From assembly GCA_026545225.1 (NCBI GenBank), contig CM048853.1, positions 20,347,255-20,411,254 on the forward strand: a stretch of DNA of 64,000 nt, given 5' to 3'. Made by a program: the position numbers and the translations under genes. The notes under the pieces are model-generated. The model had not been told where the DNA came from. It searched no databases and saw nothing but the letters and a program-made list of their open reading frames with translations. This document shows positions 24,441-34,812 of the stretch, in pieces; the stretch's first letter is position 1, and the number at the start of each line of letters is the position of its first letter. This DNA is from Cornus controversa (taxonomy: Eukaryota > Streptophyta > Magnoliopsida > Cornales > Cornaceae).

Positions 24441-26578
24441 TCCTTTGACAAACACACCATTATTCTGTGTTCTTCAATTTCGCTCCCTTTCCTTTGTGTG
24501 GAACCTAACCCCATTTACAATGCAACCAGAATATCATTTTATCTGACAATCAGGTCCACACGCTAACAAATATAGGTCATCGCTAATTGTTGACTCGTGT
24601 TGATGACGCAATTCCTTTATCTGCAGAAAAATATAAAGAACATTAAATAAATGAACAAGGATACAACATTTAAATCAAATGACATAACTATCAAGTACAT
24701 TATGGACTTACTCGTGTTCCCAACCACATAGGAAATTCTTTTGCATGTGTTGATTGTACATTATGCGTATTTTTTTTCTCAAGTTCAACCTTGTGTTGAC
24801 TAAACAAATATGTGATATTAAGAGGCATTTCATAATTACAAATATAGGATTCAAAAAAAGATATAACATATGACATGTAAGGCATATAACTTACTTTGCA
24901 TAAGGCGCAATTTTTGGACAATTATTTAACACGGTGAATCAAGACTTCTGTATGCTTGCAATGTCCAGTCTTTCTAAACTTCCAGACCTTAAAGGATGAA
25001 CCACTTGCCTTAGTTGTGAAAAAGTGGACCAATTAATCTTATAACCTCCCTCATAATTTTTTTCTTCTCGATTGAATCGTGTCTCAATCCCTTGAAGAAC
25101 ATTAAGCAAAATGTGAGGCATTCATTGTCAACGTAAGCCTTGGCAATAGACTGTTCAGGACGTGCTTTATTACGCACATACAACTTGAGTATGTAAAAAC
25201 CTACATACACATCAAAATATTTATAAATAATTAAGTGTAGTGTAATGCCCCCAAAATAGACTTATCATAAAAGAAAATAATTTTCTGTATTATAAACATA
25301 CAACACCTTTCGATAGGGTACATCCATCGATATTATGCAGGTCCTGTGATGATGGCCTCACGCGGCAAATGCACAGCTAAGTGCACCACTACGTCAAAAA
25401 ATGATGGAGCAAATATCATCTCTAACTTGCATAATATAACAACAATATCTATTTCCAGTGCCTTTAAGACATCTAGGACCAGGAATAAGTAACGACATAA
25501 ACATATATGGTTCCTTCATACATTTTCAAGGAGGCAAATTGTAGGGTACAATAATCATAAGCCACATACTATAAGCATTGCTAATGTTACCAAATGGATT
25601 GAATCCATCACATGCTAACCCAAGACGAACATTACGAGAATCACTTGCAAATCAACTATGCTTATTGTCAAATTCCTCCAAAGTTTCTGAATCCGCTGGA
25701 TGTCTGAGCACATTCGTCTCTTTAACACGTTTCTCCTTATGCCACCACATGTCTACAGTTGTATCTCTTGACATAAATAACCGCTTAAGCCTTGATTTCA
25801 ATGGGAAGTACCAAAGAACTTTTTGAGGAATCTTCTTAACCTTAACTTCATGAGACATATACCTCGGCTCCCCACACTGTGGACAATATTCTTTACCTTC
25901 ATTCTCCTTCCAAAAATAGTGCACAATCATTTTTACATGCATAGATGGGAACATATCCGAGACCCAAATCATGCATCAAACTTTTAGTCTCGCAATGGAA
26001 ATTTGGCAACATGTTATTGTCGGAAAGAATATCCTTTAATGCCTCAAGCAATATGTCAAAAGATTTGTTAGACCATTTGTTCATAACCTTCAAATGGAAC
26101 AACTTTAATATTGCTGACAACTTAGAGTGTTTTTCACATCCTAGCCACAATTTACATTGTGCATCATTTAACAATCTATCAAAACTTTCTCCTCCCACAT
26201 TAACTTGAGGCGAATCTTCTTGCTCTTCTGCAATAGTGAATGTTCCCCTCCATACGTTATCCAATAATTCAAATACATTGTCTTCATTTCTATCTTCATT
26301 ATACCCACTAACATTAGGTTCAATGTTAACATTACCATTGGTTTGACGAGCCTCCCATGCCATGCCCAATTAATATATTCTTTGTACATCCCATCCTTAT
26401 ATAGATGATTCTCAACCTCTTTAATTGCCATATACTCTCTATTGTTGCAATGATGACACGGACATTTGGTCCTACCTAGCGTGCCTGTATGTCTTTTAGC
26501 CAACTTAATGAAGTCTCTTATGGGTTTATAATACTCTCGACTACCCCTTGTATGATGATGAATCCAAGACTTATTCAT

Positions 26579-28989
26579 ATAACTGATTCAAAGAAAGTCA
26601 AATCAATTATGGATACAAAATAATTGATGCATGTTGAATATATTTATGCATAACTCGTTCAACTTCTTCCTCCATATATATTGTGTGGGTGGTCCTATCC
26701 CATTCAAGTATCATTGTAATGACATGCTCTTTACATTATAGATTAAGATAGAAAAATTTATGGTAGTAATTGATCCCTACAGGGAACCAACTTCCAACGC
26801 CAAAAATTAATTTGTCCTATGTATACAATGATTTACACATGTTCCAAACAACGATCCTTGAACGGGTCTAAGGTTAGATGCATGCATAAATGTATGAAAA
26901 CATGTCATTAAATTATAATATAACATTTTATGTGATACAATATAATATATAAATTACATTTATATTCTAGATATTCTTCAAATTTATAATATATATTTAA
27001 GTTAATATATATATATACACACACACACATATATACTAAAAGTACTATTGAAACTTAGGAATGTCGACTTCAATGATAGTTGTCTTACTACAGTACCATA
27101 TGTACTAAACAAAAAAGAGAAACATCACTATATGTACTTCAATGATAGAGTTGACCTACATATTCTTATTTTTTTACCCTAATTTGTATAAGGTAAGTTA
27201 TAGAAAGATCAGAGTATTAAAGACCATGAGGCCTTAAAAGTTTAACAAAAATAGAAAAGGCAAAAAAAGCATAACACTAACAGCACTTATATAAAATTAA
27301 CCAAGTAACAACAAAGCTAAAATCAACCAATTACAGAACGAAGCCTGAAGAGCAGATTGAATGCATTGGAGTTGAGAGGTTGATATGGATTGTAATTTAT
27401 TTATTCAAGCGTAATGTGATTGGGTATCCTTTTTTATTTATTTGTCTTTAAGGTCTACCTTAAAATTTTGAGGGTGTTAGATTGGGAACAAATTTAGTTT
27501 AAATATATTTATTAATGTCACACTCTATACCTTAGATCCAAAATCACAATCTAAGCCCAGATTTCAAATTTTTATTTCAATGTTAAGAATGTGAATAAGA
27601 TGTCAACTTAAGAACTACATGTGTACTCGTTTTGAGTGCTTTGTTGCCTAAACCATGTAAGTAGAAAGCTAAAAAATGTCAACCAAGTATTTGTACAATT
27701 TAACTCTATATGTTATTTATGATGGTATTCTCCCCTGAAGTTTTTGTTACTTGTGGATACAATGAGACCTATAGATTCTTTAGAACAATCTATTTGGTCT
27801 TACAATTTACCAACATATATGCATGGTACTATATTCCACAATCTATATAAGATTGGCTTAGATGTAGTGTGAATCAGGTTGATTTACAACAGAATTCCAC
27901 ATTATATATATATATATATATAGTGACCAAATCCAAGTCCATAATATTCATTTATCTATAAACTTTGGTTTTAGAGGAAACAAAGATTAATATTTTTGTG
28001 TCTCACTTGATGAAATCAGATTTTTGACACAGTCATATAGTAGCTCATATGCAGTGAGTGTCAAACATGTATACTTTTGACAGCTCTATATAAATTAGTA
28101 CTATTAGGAATATATATACTAGGTTTATATATACTGAGAAAAAAAGTCCTCATAAGTTCTCAAGATTTGTTATTGATTCCATTGTCTTGTCTTGGATAAA
28201 TCGTGCTTGGCTATCTCAACTCCGATTCGTTATCCTGATCATTATGCTAAGTCTCAACTACTACCATCAAATTTGTTTTTCTATTGTTTTGATAATTATA
28301 CTAACATTAAACTAATGAAAGACGCCTAGAGAGAGAGAGTTAATTACATCATATTAATTATATTGATCCAAAATAAATATACACCAGTCTCATGATAATA
28401 AGAATACCATATTGATCCAAAATCAAAAACAGTCGACAAAATTATCCATTATACACAATCAATGAGAGAAGACAATATGCATACCTCCACAAAAACCCTA
28501 TATTTTTTCATCAAATAAAATCATATAATATATACTACAACAAATTAAAGATGCCTAGAGAGAGAGTTAATTAGCTAGAGAGAAAAATGAAAAAAATAAA
28601 TAAAAAACAAACCTTCGCAAAATAGAAACGATGGATATTGTGGACGATTCAACCTTCGCAAAATCCTCAACCAAAGTGGAGATCGTAGAGAAAAACATTT
28701 GATCTTCAGGGTATCCCTCTTCGAATGAGAGAGGCAGAGAAAAAAGAGTTGTATGGGATTAAAAGATGGAGCGCACGTTCAGATCATGATGGAGGGGTTC
28801 GGGATTGAGAGTTAGGGTTTATACTTGAATGAGAAGTGATAGAGAGGGGTTTTGGAATGATCAAAGATTTGATAAAGAATGAAATTTTTTGCGCCAATTT
28901 GAGATAACAAATATGGAGCAAATTTTATTGATAATGGAGATTGTGGGGGTGTTACATATAGAACGTTGCTGTTTTGATATTAATTAACT
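26579..28989. other. non-coding right part of the CACTA
   Basis: AT-rich, with (TA)n at 27007-27033 and 27903-27922 and GA-rich repeats near 28330 and 28557. It probably holds the transposase promoter and 5' leader, since the gene reads leftward from 26578. No other coding sequence is recognised. Confidence 0.5.
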
Positions 28990-29292
28990 TATTTGGGGAA
29001 AGAAAATAAGCCGTCACATACGCCAAACAATGGCGTTTTACCAAAAAATTGTGACACCTATGCACGTGCGGGAATTAAGAAAAAAAATCCGTCACCAAAT
29101 ACATGTTCCCGCCAAACCTATTACGTGGGTCTAGATGTTGGGTTGCAAAATTCCCTTCTGTGTAATGTCTCGCCAACTTTTGGGTTATTTGTGACAGTAA
29201 GTTGCTTACCGTCACAAATTAGTCAACTTTTAGAGATGAAATTTTGTACTGTAGCTAATAATCTGTCACTAAAAATAAGATTTATTGTAGTG
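28990..29292. repeat. CACTA right subterminal repeats and terminus
   Basis: CCGTCACATACGCC, CCGTCACCAAATAC, TTTGTGACAG and CCGTCACAAATTAG occur within 240 bases of the terminus, mirroring the left end. The element ends TTTATTGTAGTG. Confidence 0.75.
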
Positions 29293-29295
29293 TGA

Positions 29296-30022
29296 TTTTC
29301 ATGGTAGTTGGGAGGATCACATTCTATTGGTGGAGTTTACCTACAATAATAGTTATCAAGCTAGTATTGAGATGGCTCCATCTAAGGCATTGTATAGTAG
29401 GCCTTGTAGGTCGCCTATTTGTTGGACGGAGGTCGATGAGACAATTGCCTTGGGGCTAGATATAGTCTGAGAGACTACAGAAAAGATTAAAGTGATAAGG
29501 CAATGGTATCTTACTACTCAGAGTCGTCAGAAGAGTTATGCCGATAGGAGGTGGCGACCTTTGGCATTTGAGATGGGAGACCACGTTTTCTCAAAGTCTC
29601 CCCATGAAGATGTTTGATGATATTTGGGTGTAGTGGCAAGTTATTGTTTTATCGGTTCATTTGAGATATTGGATCATGTGGGTGAGCTTACATATTGCTT
29701 GGCATTGCCACTACAAATGTCAAATGTGCATAATACTTTCTACATTTCAATGTTGAGAAAGTATGAACCAGATACTTCACATGTGTTAGATTATATAACT
29801 CTTGAGGTAAAGGAGGATGTGTCATATGAAGGGAGGCCAATTTAGGTTTTGGACTTTAAGGAACAAGTACTTCCTGGCAAAACCATTTTATTGGTTAAAG
29901 TGCTTTGGAGGCATCACGGATTCGAGGAGGTTATGTGGGAACGGGAATAAGGAGTCCATTCAAAGTATCCCTAATTGTTTATTACTTGAGGTATGTTTAT
30001 AATTTAGAGGACGAAATTCCTT
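29296..30022 (+). pseudogene. G1 integrase C-terminal part (resumed after CACTA)
   Basis: The frame resumes directly after the CACTA with a GSWEDHI-like block. E-F-T-Y-N-N-S-Y-Q-A-S-I-E-M-A-P (about 29330-29380) is the region around the last integrase core helices. A KSYADRRWRPLAF block (about 29540) and a chromodomain-free C-terminal region with ISMLRKYEPD (about 29745) follow, then a terminal stretch before the polypurine tract. At least four stop codons are seen (for example near 29468, 29614 and 29845). It belongs to the same gene as 14000-17640. Confidence 0.85.
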
Positions 30023-30036
30023 GAAGGTGGGAAGGT

Positions 30037-32424
30037 TGTAGAGACCGGGTCAAATTTTGACCAATTTTCTTTTTATGCATCATTTTTGTCATAAATGAGT
30101 TTTAAATAATGTTTTCCATGATTTAAATGTGAAAAACATGTTTTAGAACTTTTTTAGAGGTTTGGGGATGTTTTGGGAGCGTTTGGTGAAATTTGAGATT
30201 TTCGAGTTAACGGGGTTCGGGACACGGGTCAGATGGGCCCGAAAAACTAAATTTTTTTGAAAAATATTTATTTTTGGTTTTAAAACATTAAAAATATTTT
30301 AAGAAGCATGGAAGTAATTTCGGAGGCGTAGCCGCTTTTGAAATAAAAAATGAAGCTGGGGAGGTACGTTAAGTGATTTGGGGGTAAAATAGTCATTTTG
30401 CACTTAGTGTATTGTAAATACACATATGTGTATATTTTTGGACAGAATTAGAGAGAGAGAGAGAAAGTCCGCCATTGGTGTCCCTCTTGGGCTCTTCATC
30501 TCCTTCCTTCACTTTGAGAGCCTTAGAGAGAGATTTGTGGCTTACTCCAAGAGATAAAGTTTTTCTCCTATCTTTCCTCTTCAAGTTGGTGAGTTCAAAG
30601 TCACTCTTTGGAGACTTACAAAATTTGAGTGTGGTTGAAGTTTTGATTCAGGTCTTGTTGAAGAAGGAAAATTTGTTCTCCTTGTCCCGATCTACAATCC
30701 TATGGAAAGAAAGTGCAATTTAGTGGAGTTTGAAGTTTGGTGATTTCTAGGGTTTGCTAGGAAAAGTTTCAAACTTGATTTATGGGTGTTTTTTTCCCTC
30801 TTATTCATCGATTCCTAGGGTTTTGTGGAGTTTAGGAATGTTTTGGTGGTGCTAATATATATGGGAGAATTGTGTGTGTGGGGGGGGGGGGTGGGGGGGG
30901 GGGGGAAGGTGGGTGTTATTTGATTTTGTCTTTCCCCTTACATTGTGTATTGATATATGTTAGGAATGTTCATATTGTGGTATATGATGAATTGAGAATT
31001 TATACATGCAATATGTATGAAATGAGAGCATATTTAGTTATATGTGGATTATGTGCATATATGGATTGTATGCATGACTTGAAGATATATGTGGTTATAT
31101 GTGGTGTATAAGAATGTGATGTATGCTAGAATTCATAAAGAGCATGAATGTATGTAGGACAACATGAGTTATATGTTCCTAATGTGTATGTATATGTATG
31201 TATCAGAGGAATGTCCAAGTGAGTCATACATATGATTCAAAGTTGTCCTATCATATTATGGAAGTGGTATAATTATCCACGAAGGTATGACCATCAGTAC
31301 TTTGCCCAATTATACCAAGGCTAATGCCTAGAAATCGGAGTTGTCCATAAATCTTATGACTATCAAAGTTGTCCACTCACAATGGCAAGACCAATATATT
31401 GCCGGGAATGTATGATTCTTCGAAGTTGCCCAAATTATACGAGTTTTGTCTGAGTTCTCCAACACAACATGATCTTCAGAGTTGACCAATCATATCTATG
31501 TATTGGATTATGGTCGAAAAAGATGTAATTATTGAGATGCTTATGTGTTTAACTCTTAACCTTAGTGAATGGATTAAATGCATTTATACTTAAATTGCAT
31601 TGTGCTTATTTGATATAAGAACATTGAATATGTCATGTAGAGTAGCGACATCATGGTTGCATATCATATAGGTCGGTGTCGGGTCGATGCTTAGGTGGGT
31701 TGGGGCATTCCTACTGAGCTAGTTGTTTTGCTCACTCATCTCTCTCCAAATTTTTTACAGATAAGGCACCGGCAATGGACAAAACTTGAATATCTAAGTA
31801 GAGTTTTTTATTGTACTTTTGAGATATTTTAGATGTTGTATATATTGCTATCCATTTCGGCTTGTGGCATGTTGATACTTTTGATTTTGTAGTTGTGGTC
31901 AAACTACGTGTACTTTGGATCCTCTATATATAGATCATCTGGACAACTTGTGGAATTTGGAGTAATGCTTAAGGGAATGTACGTTTGGATCAAATGCATG
32001 GTTTTATAGTATTTTATTTATGTCTCAATGTTTTATAAGTGAATTTGTGGATAGAGAATGTATTTGGATGTGAATGGTGTATGTGGTAGAGGAGATGAGA
32101 ATTCTGTAGAATTTGCATTCGAGTAATTATGATGCATTGCAATCCCCATTACAATGGGTTATAATCTGGTGATACATCGTAATCGCATTTATGATGGATC
32201 TTAAAAATGTTGAGGAAAGGGAGTGAAAAGTGGCACATTTCGCAAAATGTTAGGATACATCTACAAAATGTTAAGGAAAGTGAGTGAAAAGTAGCACATT
32301 TCACAAGATGTTATGATATATCTACGATGTATCATAGATTACGATACATTGTAATCTCTATTATGATGGATCGTAATCCATGGACAAGTTGACACTTTGG
32401 AATCTTGCGAGAAGTATTTAAGTG
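30037..32424 (+). mobile_element. G1 3' LTR, truncated at its 3' end
   Basis: It starts TGTAGAGACCGGGTC after the purine tract GAAGGTGGGAAGG. It aligns with the 5' LTR up to AGAAGTATTTAAGTG and then jumps to copia-type sequence, so about 185 bases of U5 are lost. It contains an extra duplicated block of about 75 bases (about 32203-32310) and the uninterrupted site of the 9821 insertion near 31820. Confidence 0.85.
30871..30906 (+). repeat. TG/poly-G tract
   Basis: (TG)5 is followed by eleven G, T, then a run of about 14 G. The 5' LTR has only TGGTGGGGGTTATG at the matching place (about 8912), so the tract expanded after insertion, or assembly error is possible here. Confidence 0.8.
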
Positions 32425-32527
32425 CAGACTTGTGCTCTGATATTTATAGGAGCCTTGTTAGTAGAACTATCTTCTGCCATACTTAAGATCTTTACTACAG
32501 GTGGTTAAACCAAAAACTACAAACTTG

Positions 32528-32540
32528 TGCTCTAATACCT
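32528..32540 (-). promoter_or_regulatory. copia-type PBS (complement), decayed
   Basis: GTGCTCTAATACC is the complement of GGTATTAGAGCAC, one base off GGTATCAGAGCAC, next to the LTR terminus at 32543. A second copy, GTGCTCTGATATT, lies 100 bases to the left (about 32431). Confidence 0.6.
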
Positions 32541-32542
32541 AT

Positions 32543-34449
32543 TGAAGAACCTAGAGGGGAGGGGGTGAATAAGTTCTACGAATTTTCTTCCTAATATTGC
32601 AAGTTTGGCTAACAAATGCAATCACACAGTTTGATACAATTGTTTATAGAGGTGAAACCCCAATGTGGGAAAACATCCTTTTTGGCAATCAAGTCATAAC
32701 TGAGCTCCACTATGTCTTAAAGGGTAGTACAGTAATTCTCCAACAACTCTCTCACTTACCCAACTCACCACATAATCATTCTAGTTCTCACCCTAATTCA
32801 TAGCCTCCCTAGGCCTAAACCACTATCACTAATCCTCACAACAGCTTTTTGCTCTCTCTAAGCCTACGCTTCCCAAAGTCCAAGCTATCTCTCACCAATC
32901 TCACCACAATCACTCAAACTCCCCTTATCCAAAGTATCCCTATACTTAGAGAACAAATGTTGACTCTGGAGTCAGTTCAATGTATAGATTTGTAACTCTT
33001 CAAGCTTTGAAAGTCAATCTTCAAAGTCTAGATTGATATTGAGATGGCCACTCGATCTCTTGGCATACATTGACTCTTGAAATTTCTGCAGTGATAGACT
33101 TCAGTATGAACAACCTTCAATGTTGCAACCAAGAACTTGTGATAGACTGCTCTCTCAAAAAGAATATCCCCTCTTAGCTTCTTAAACTCTCTTTCAGCTA
33201 GGTATTCACCTTAAGCAACTGTATTGGTTACTACTTTGACTTTGTACCTGTTCTTAAAGTGGACATGACAACAACTAGAGTAGACTTTAGTAGAACAGAT
33301 AAATGAACACAAATCAACAATACAAATTCAGCAATTTAGCATATAAAGACCAACAAAAATCAAGATATAAATTCAGCAATTTAGCTTATAAAGAGCAGCA
33401 AAAATCAACATATAATAGTTTAATTCTCAAAATAGCCATATATTAAACCCAACTCAGCATAGTTTCATTCTCAAAACAGCCATAAATTAAACCCAACTCA
33501 GCATAGTTTAATTCTCAAAACAACAAACAATTAAACCCAAATTAGCATAGTTTAATTCTCAAAATAGCCATAAATTAAACCCAACTCAGTATAGTTTAAT
33601 TCTCAAAATTGCAAACAATTAAACCCAAATCAGCATAGCTTAATTCTCAAAACAGTAAAAGAAGCTTCGTTTAATTCTCAAAACAGTAAAAGATTAAACC
33701 CAAATCATCATAATTTAAATCTCAAAACAGCAAACAATTAAATCCAAAATAACATTAGATTAAACCTCAAAACAGTAAACAAATAAACCCAAATCAGCAT
33801 AGTTTAAACCTCAAAACAGCAAATAATTAAACCCAAATCAGGATTAGATTAAACCTCAAAACATCAAACAAATAAACCCAAATCAGCATAGTTTAAACCT
33901 CAAAATAGCAAACAATTAAACCCAAATCAACATAGTTTAAACAAGAGTTTGTGCACTTGTGAGATGTGAGTGTCAACACGAAAACCACAACTAGTGCGCA
34001 TGTGTGTGTGTACAAGTATGTATGTAATTTCTCTACTTGCTTTGCACTTGTGTAATGTGTAATGAAGAAAATTTTACCAACTGGATGAACCAAATAATCA
34101 CTGAAGTGAAGAACCAGAAAATAGAACCAAAAGTGATGAACCAAAAAATATAACCAAAGATGAAGCTGAGATTCTGTCAAACGAATCATTGAAGCTGAGA
34201 TTCTATATTCTTAATCAATGAAGTTGAGATTCTATGTTCTGAATAGGTGAAACTGATGAATCATGTAGCTGATGTTGATGCAGGCAGAGGTGAGTAATGA
34301 CTTTGAAGATGTTGGTAACCATAGAAGAGAACCTCAACGAATAGAGATCAGTTGATGAATCATCAAGAATGAATCAAGAAGAACTAAGACTCTGTTTGCA
34401 ATTGATGAAATTGATACATGATGATCTCGACCTGTTGTAGATTCCAACA
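32543..34449 (-). mobile_element. copia-type LTR (SIRE-like ends), - strand
   Basis: On the - strand it starts TGTTGGAATCTACAACAGG (34449) and ends CTAGGTTCTTCA (32543), followed by a PBS-like sequence. The end resembles that of the intact copia element's LTR (ACCCCCCTCTAGGGTC). It is about 1.9 kb with a large tandem array. No internal coding region adjoins: only about 115 bases lie between it and the truncated G1 LTR. Confidence 0.65.
33300..33950. repeat. tandem array, CATAGTTTAATTCTCAAAA unit
   Basis: About eleven units of AGCATAGTTTAATTCTCAAAACAGC + ATAAATTAAACCCAACTC type (roughly 55-58 bases) follow one another with small indels and substitutions. The later units read GTTTAAACCTC in place of GTTTAATTCTC. 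Spacers are not unique, so this is a minisatellite inside an LTR. Confidence 0.85.
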
Positions 34450-34812
34450 GCAAATATAATAATGATTCTGACATCTCTTTCTTTCATGAAACTCTCACAC
34501 TCTCTCCCTATCTTTTATTCTTTTTTTTGTATTTCTATGTATTATGTGTATCTCTATATACGCTGAGAATAGCGAATAAGCCACTTTCCATTTTTTTTTC
34601 TTTTTATATTTATAATGACTCCTTTTTGAATTGATGAGAAACCCTAGTAACATTAATTTTTAAAATTACCCTTGCATTAATGTTGTCCTATCAATAATTC
34701 CCAAACTATCCTGCTTTAAAATTTTGACTAAATTGCCCCCACAATTAGGTTAGTGCATATACATGGAAAAATATAATAGAACATGATAATTAATTAAATC
34801 ATGAAATTAAAC
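34450..34812. other. non-coding spacer
   Basis: Pyrimidine-rich and AT-rich DNA between the copia LTR and the gypsy coding remains. No feature is recognised. Confidence 0.5.

Larger units (their letters stand above)
23265..26578 (-). pseudogene. CACTA transposase (TNP2-like), broken and interrupted
   Basis: It reads leftward from MNKSWIHHH at 26578. In order: a transposase-associated domain with a C-x-C-x2-C-x-N zinc-like motif (about 26480-26435); a frameshift near 26370; an acidic linker; the start of Transposase_21 (25970-25490) with C-P-x-C-G near 25885, M-S-R-D-T-T-V-D-M and N-V-R-L-G-L; many stops from 25490 to 25210; a DUF4218-like block with K-L-Y-V-R-N-K-A-R-P-E-x-S (about 25180); a linker with H-A-K-E-F-P-x-W-L (about 24740); and a DUF4216-like C-terminus (23265-23850) with Y-Y-G-V-L-T and V-I-L-F-K-C-D-W-F, then an acidic tail. 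The DUF4216 block is cut by the Cassandra at 23852-24440. The catalytic core is therefore incomplete. The family cuts and joins CACTA ends. Confidence 0.9.
19164..29292 (-). mobile_element. CACTA (En/Spm) DNA transposon, complete ends
   Basis: The left end is CACTACAAGAATC at 19164. The right end is TTTATTGTAGTG at 29281-29292, whose reverse complement is CACTACAATAAA. The 3-bp target duplication TGA lies at 19161-19163 and 29293-29295. Removing the element rejoins the G1 integrase frame exactly across TGA. Both ends carry GTGACGG/TTTGTGACAG-type subterminal repeats. The interior encodes a TNP2-like transposase and a Transposase_24-like second protein, both on the - strand and both broken. 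A Cassandra TRIM sits inside the first. The element is 10.1 kb, normal for an autonomous CACTA, but this copy is not able to move by itself. Confidence 0.95.
8087..32424 (+). mobile_element. G1: old Ty3/gypsy retrotransposon, heavily nested
   Basis: The order is 5' LTR (8087-13750), Met-tRNA-type PBS (13754), gag, protease, reverse transcriptase/RNase H, integrase (14000-17640, resuming at 29296), polypurine tract (30023-30036) and a 3' LTR truncated at 32424. The pol order, with integrase after RNase H, is that of Ty3/gypsy. The coding region has many stops. Four later insertions account for most of its length: the solo LTR at 9821-13046, the TRIM within that, the insert at 17649-19112 and the CACTA at 19164-29292. 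Lineage (Tekay/Del-like) is a guess from the long LTRs. The G1 target duplication cannot be checked because the 3' end is missing. Confidence 0.9.

Noticed and set aside
24009..24566. Proline-rich open frames
   Set aside because: They lie wholly within the Cassandra LTRs and palindrome, which are non-coding.
33300..33950. Possible CRISPR array
   Set aside because: The units are tandem without unique spacers, in a plant LTR.
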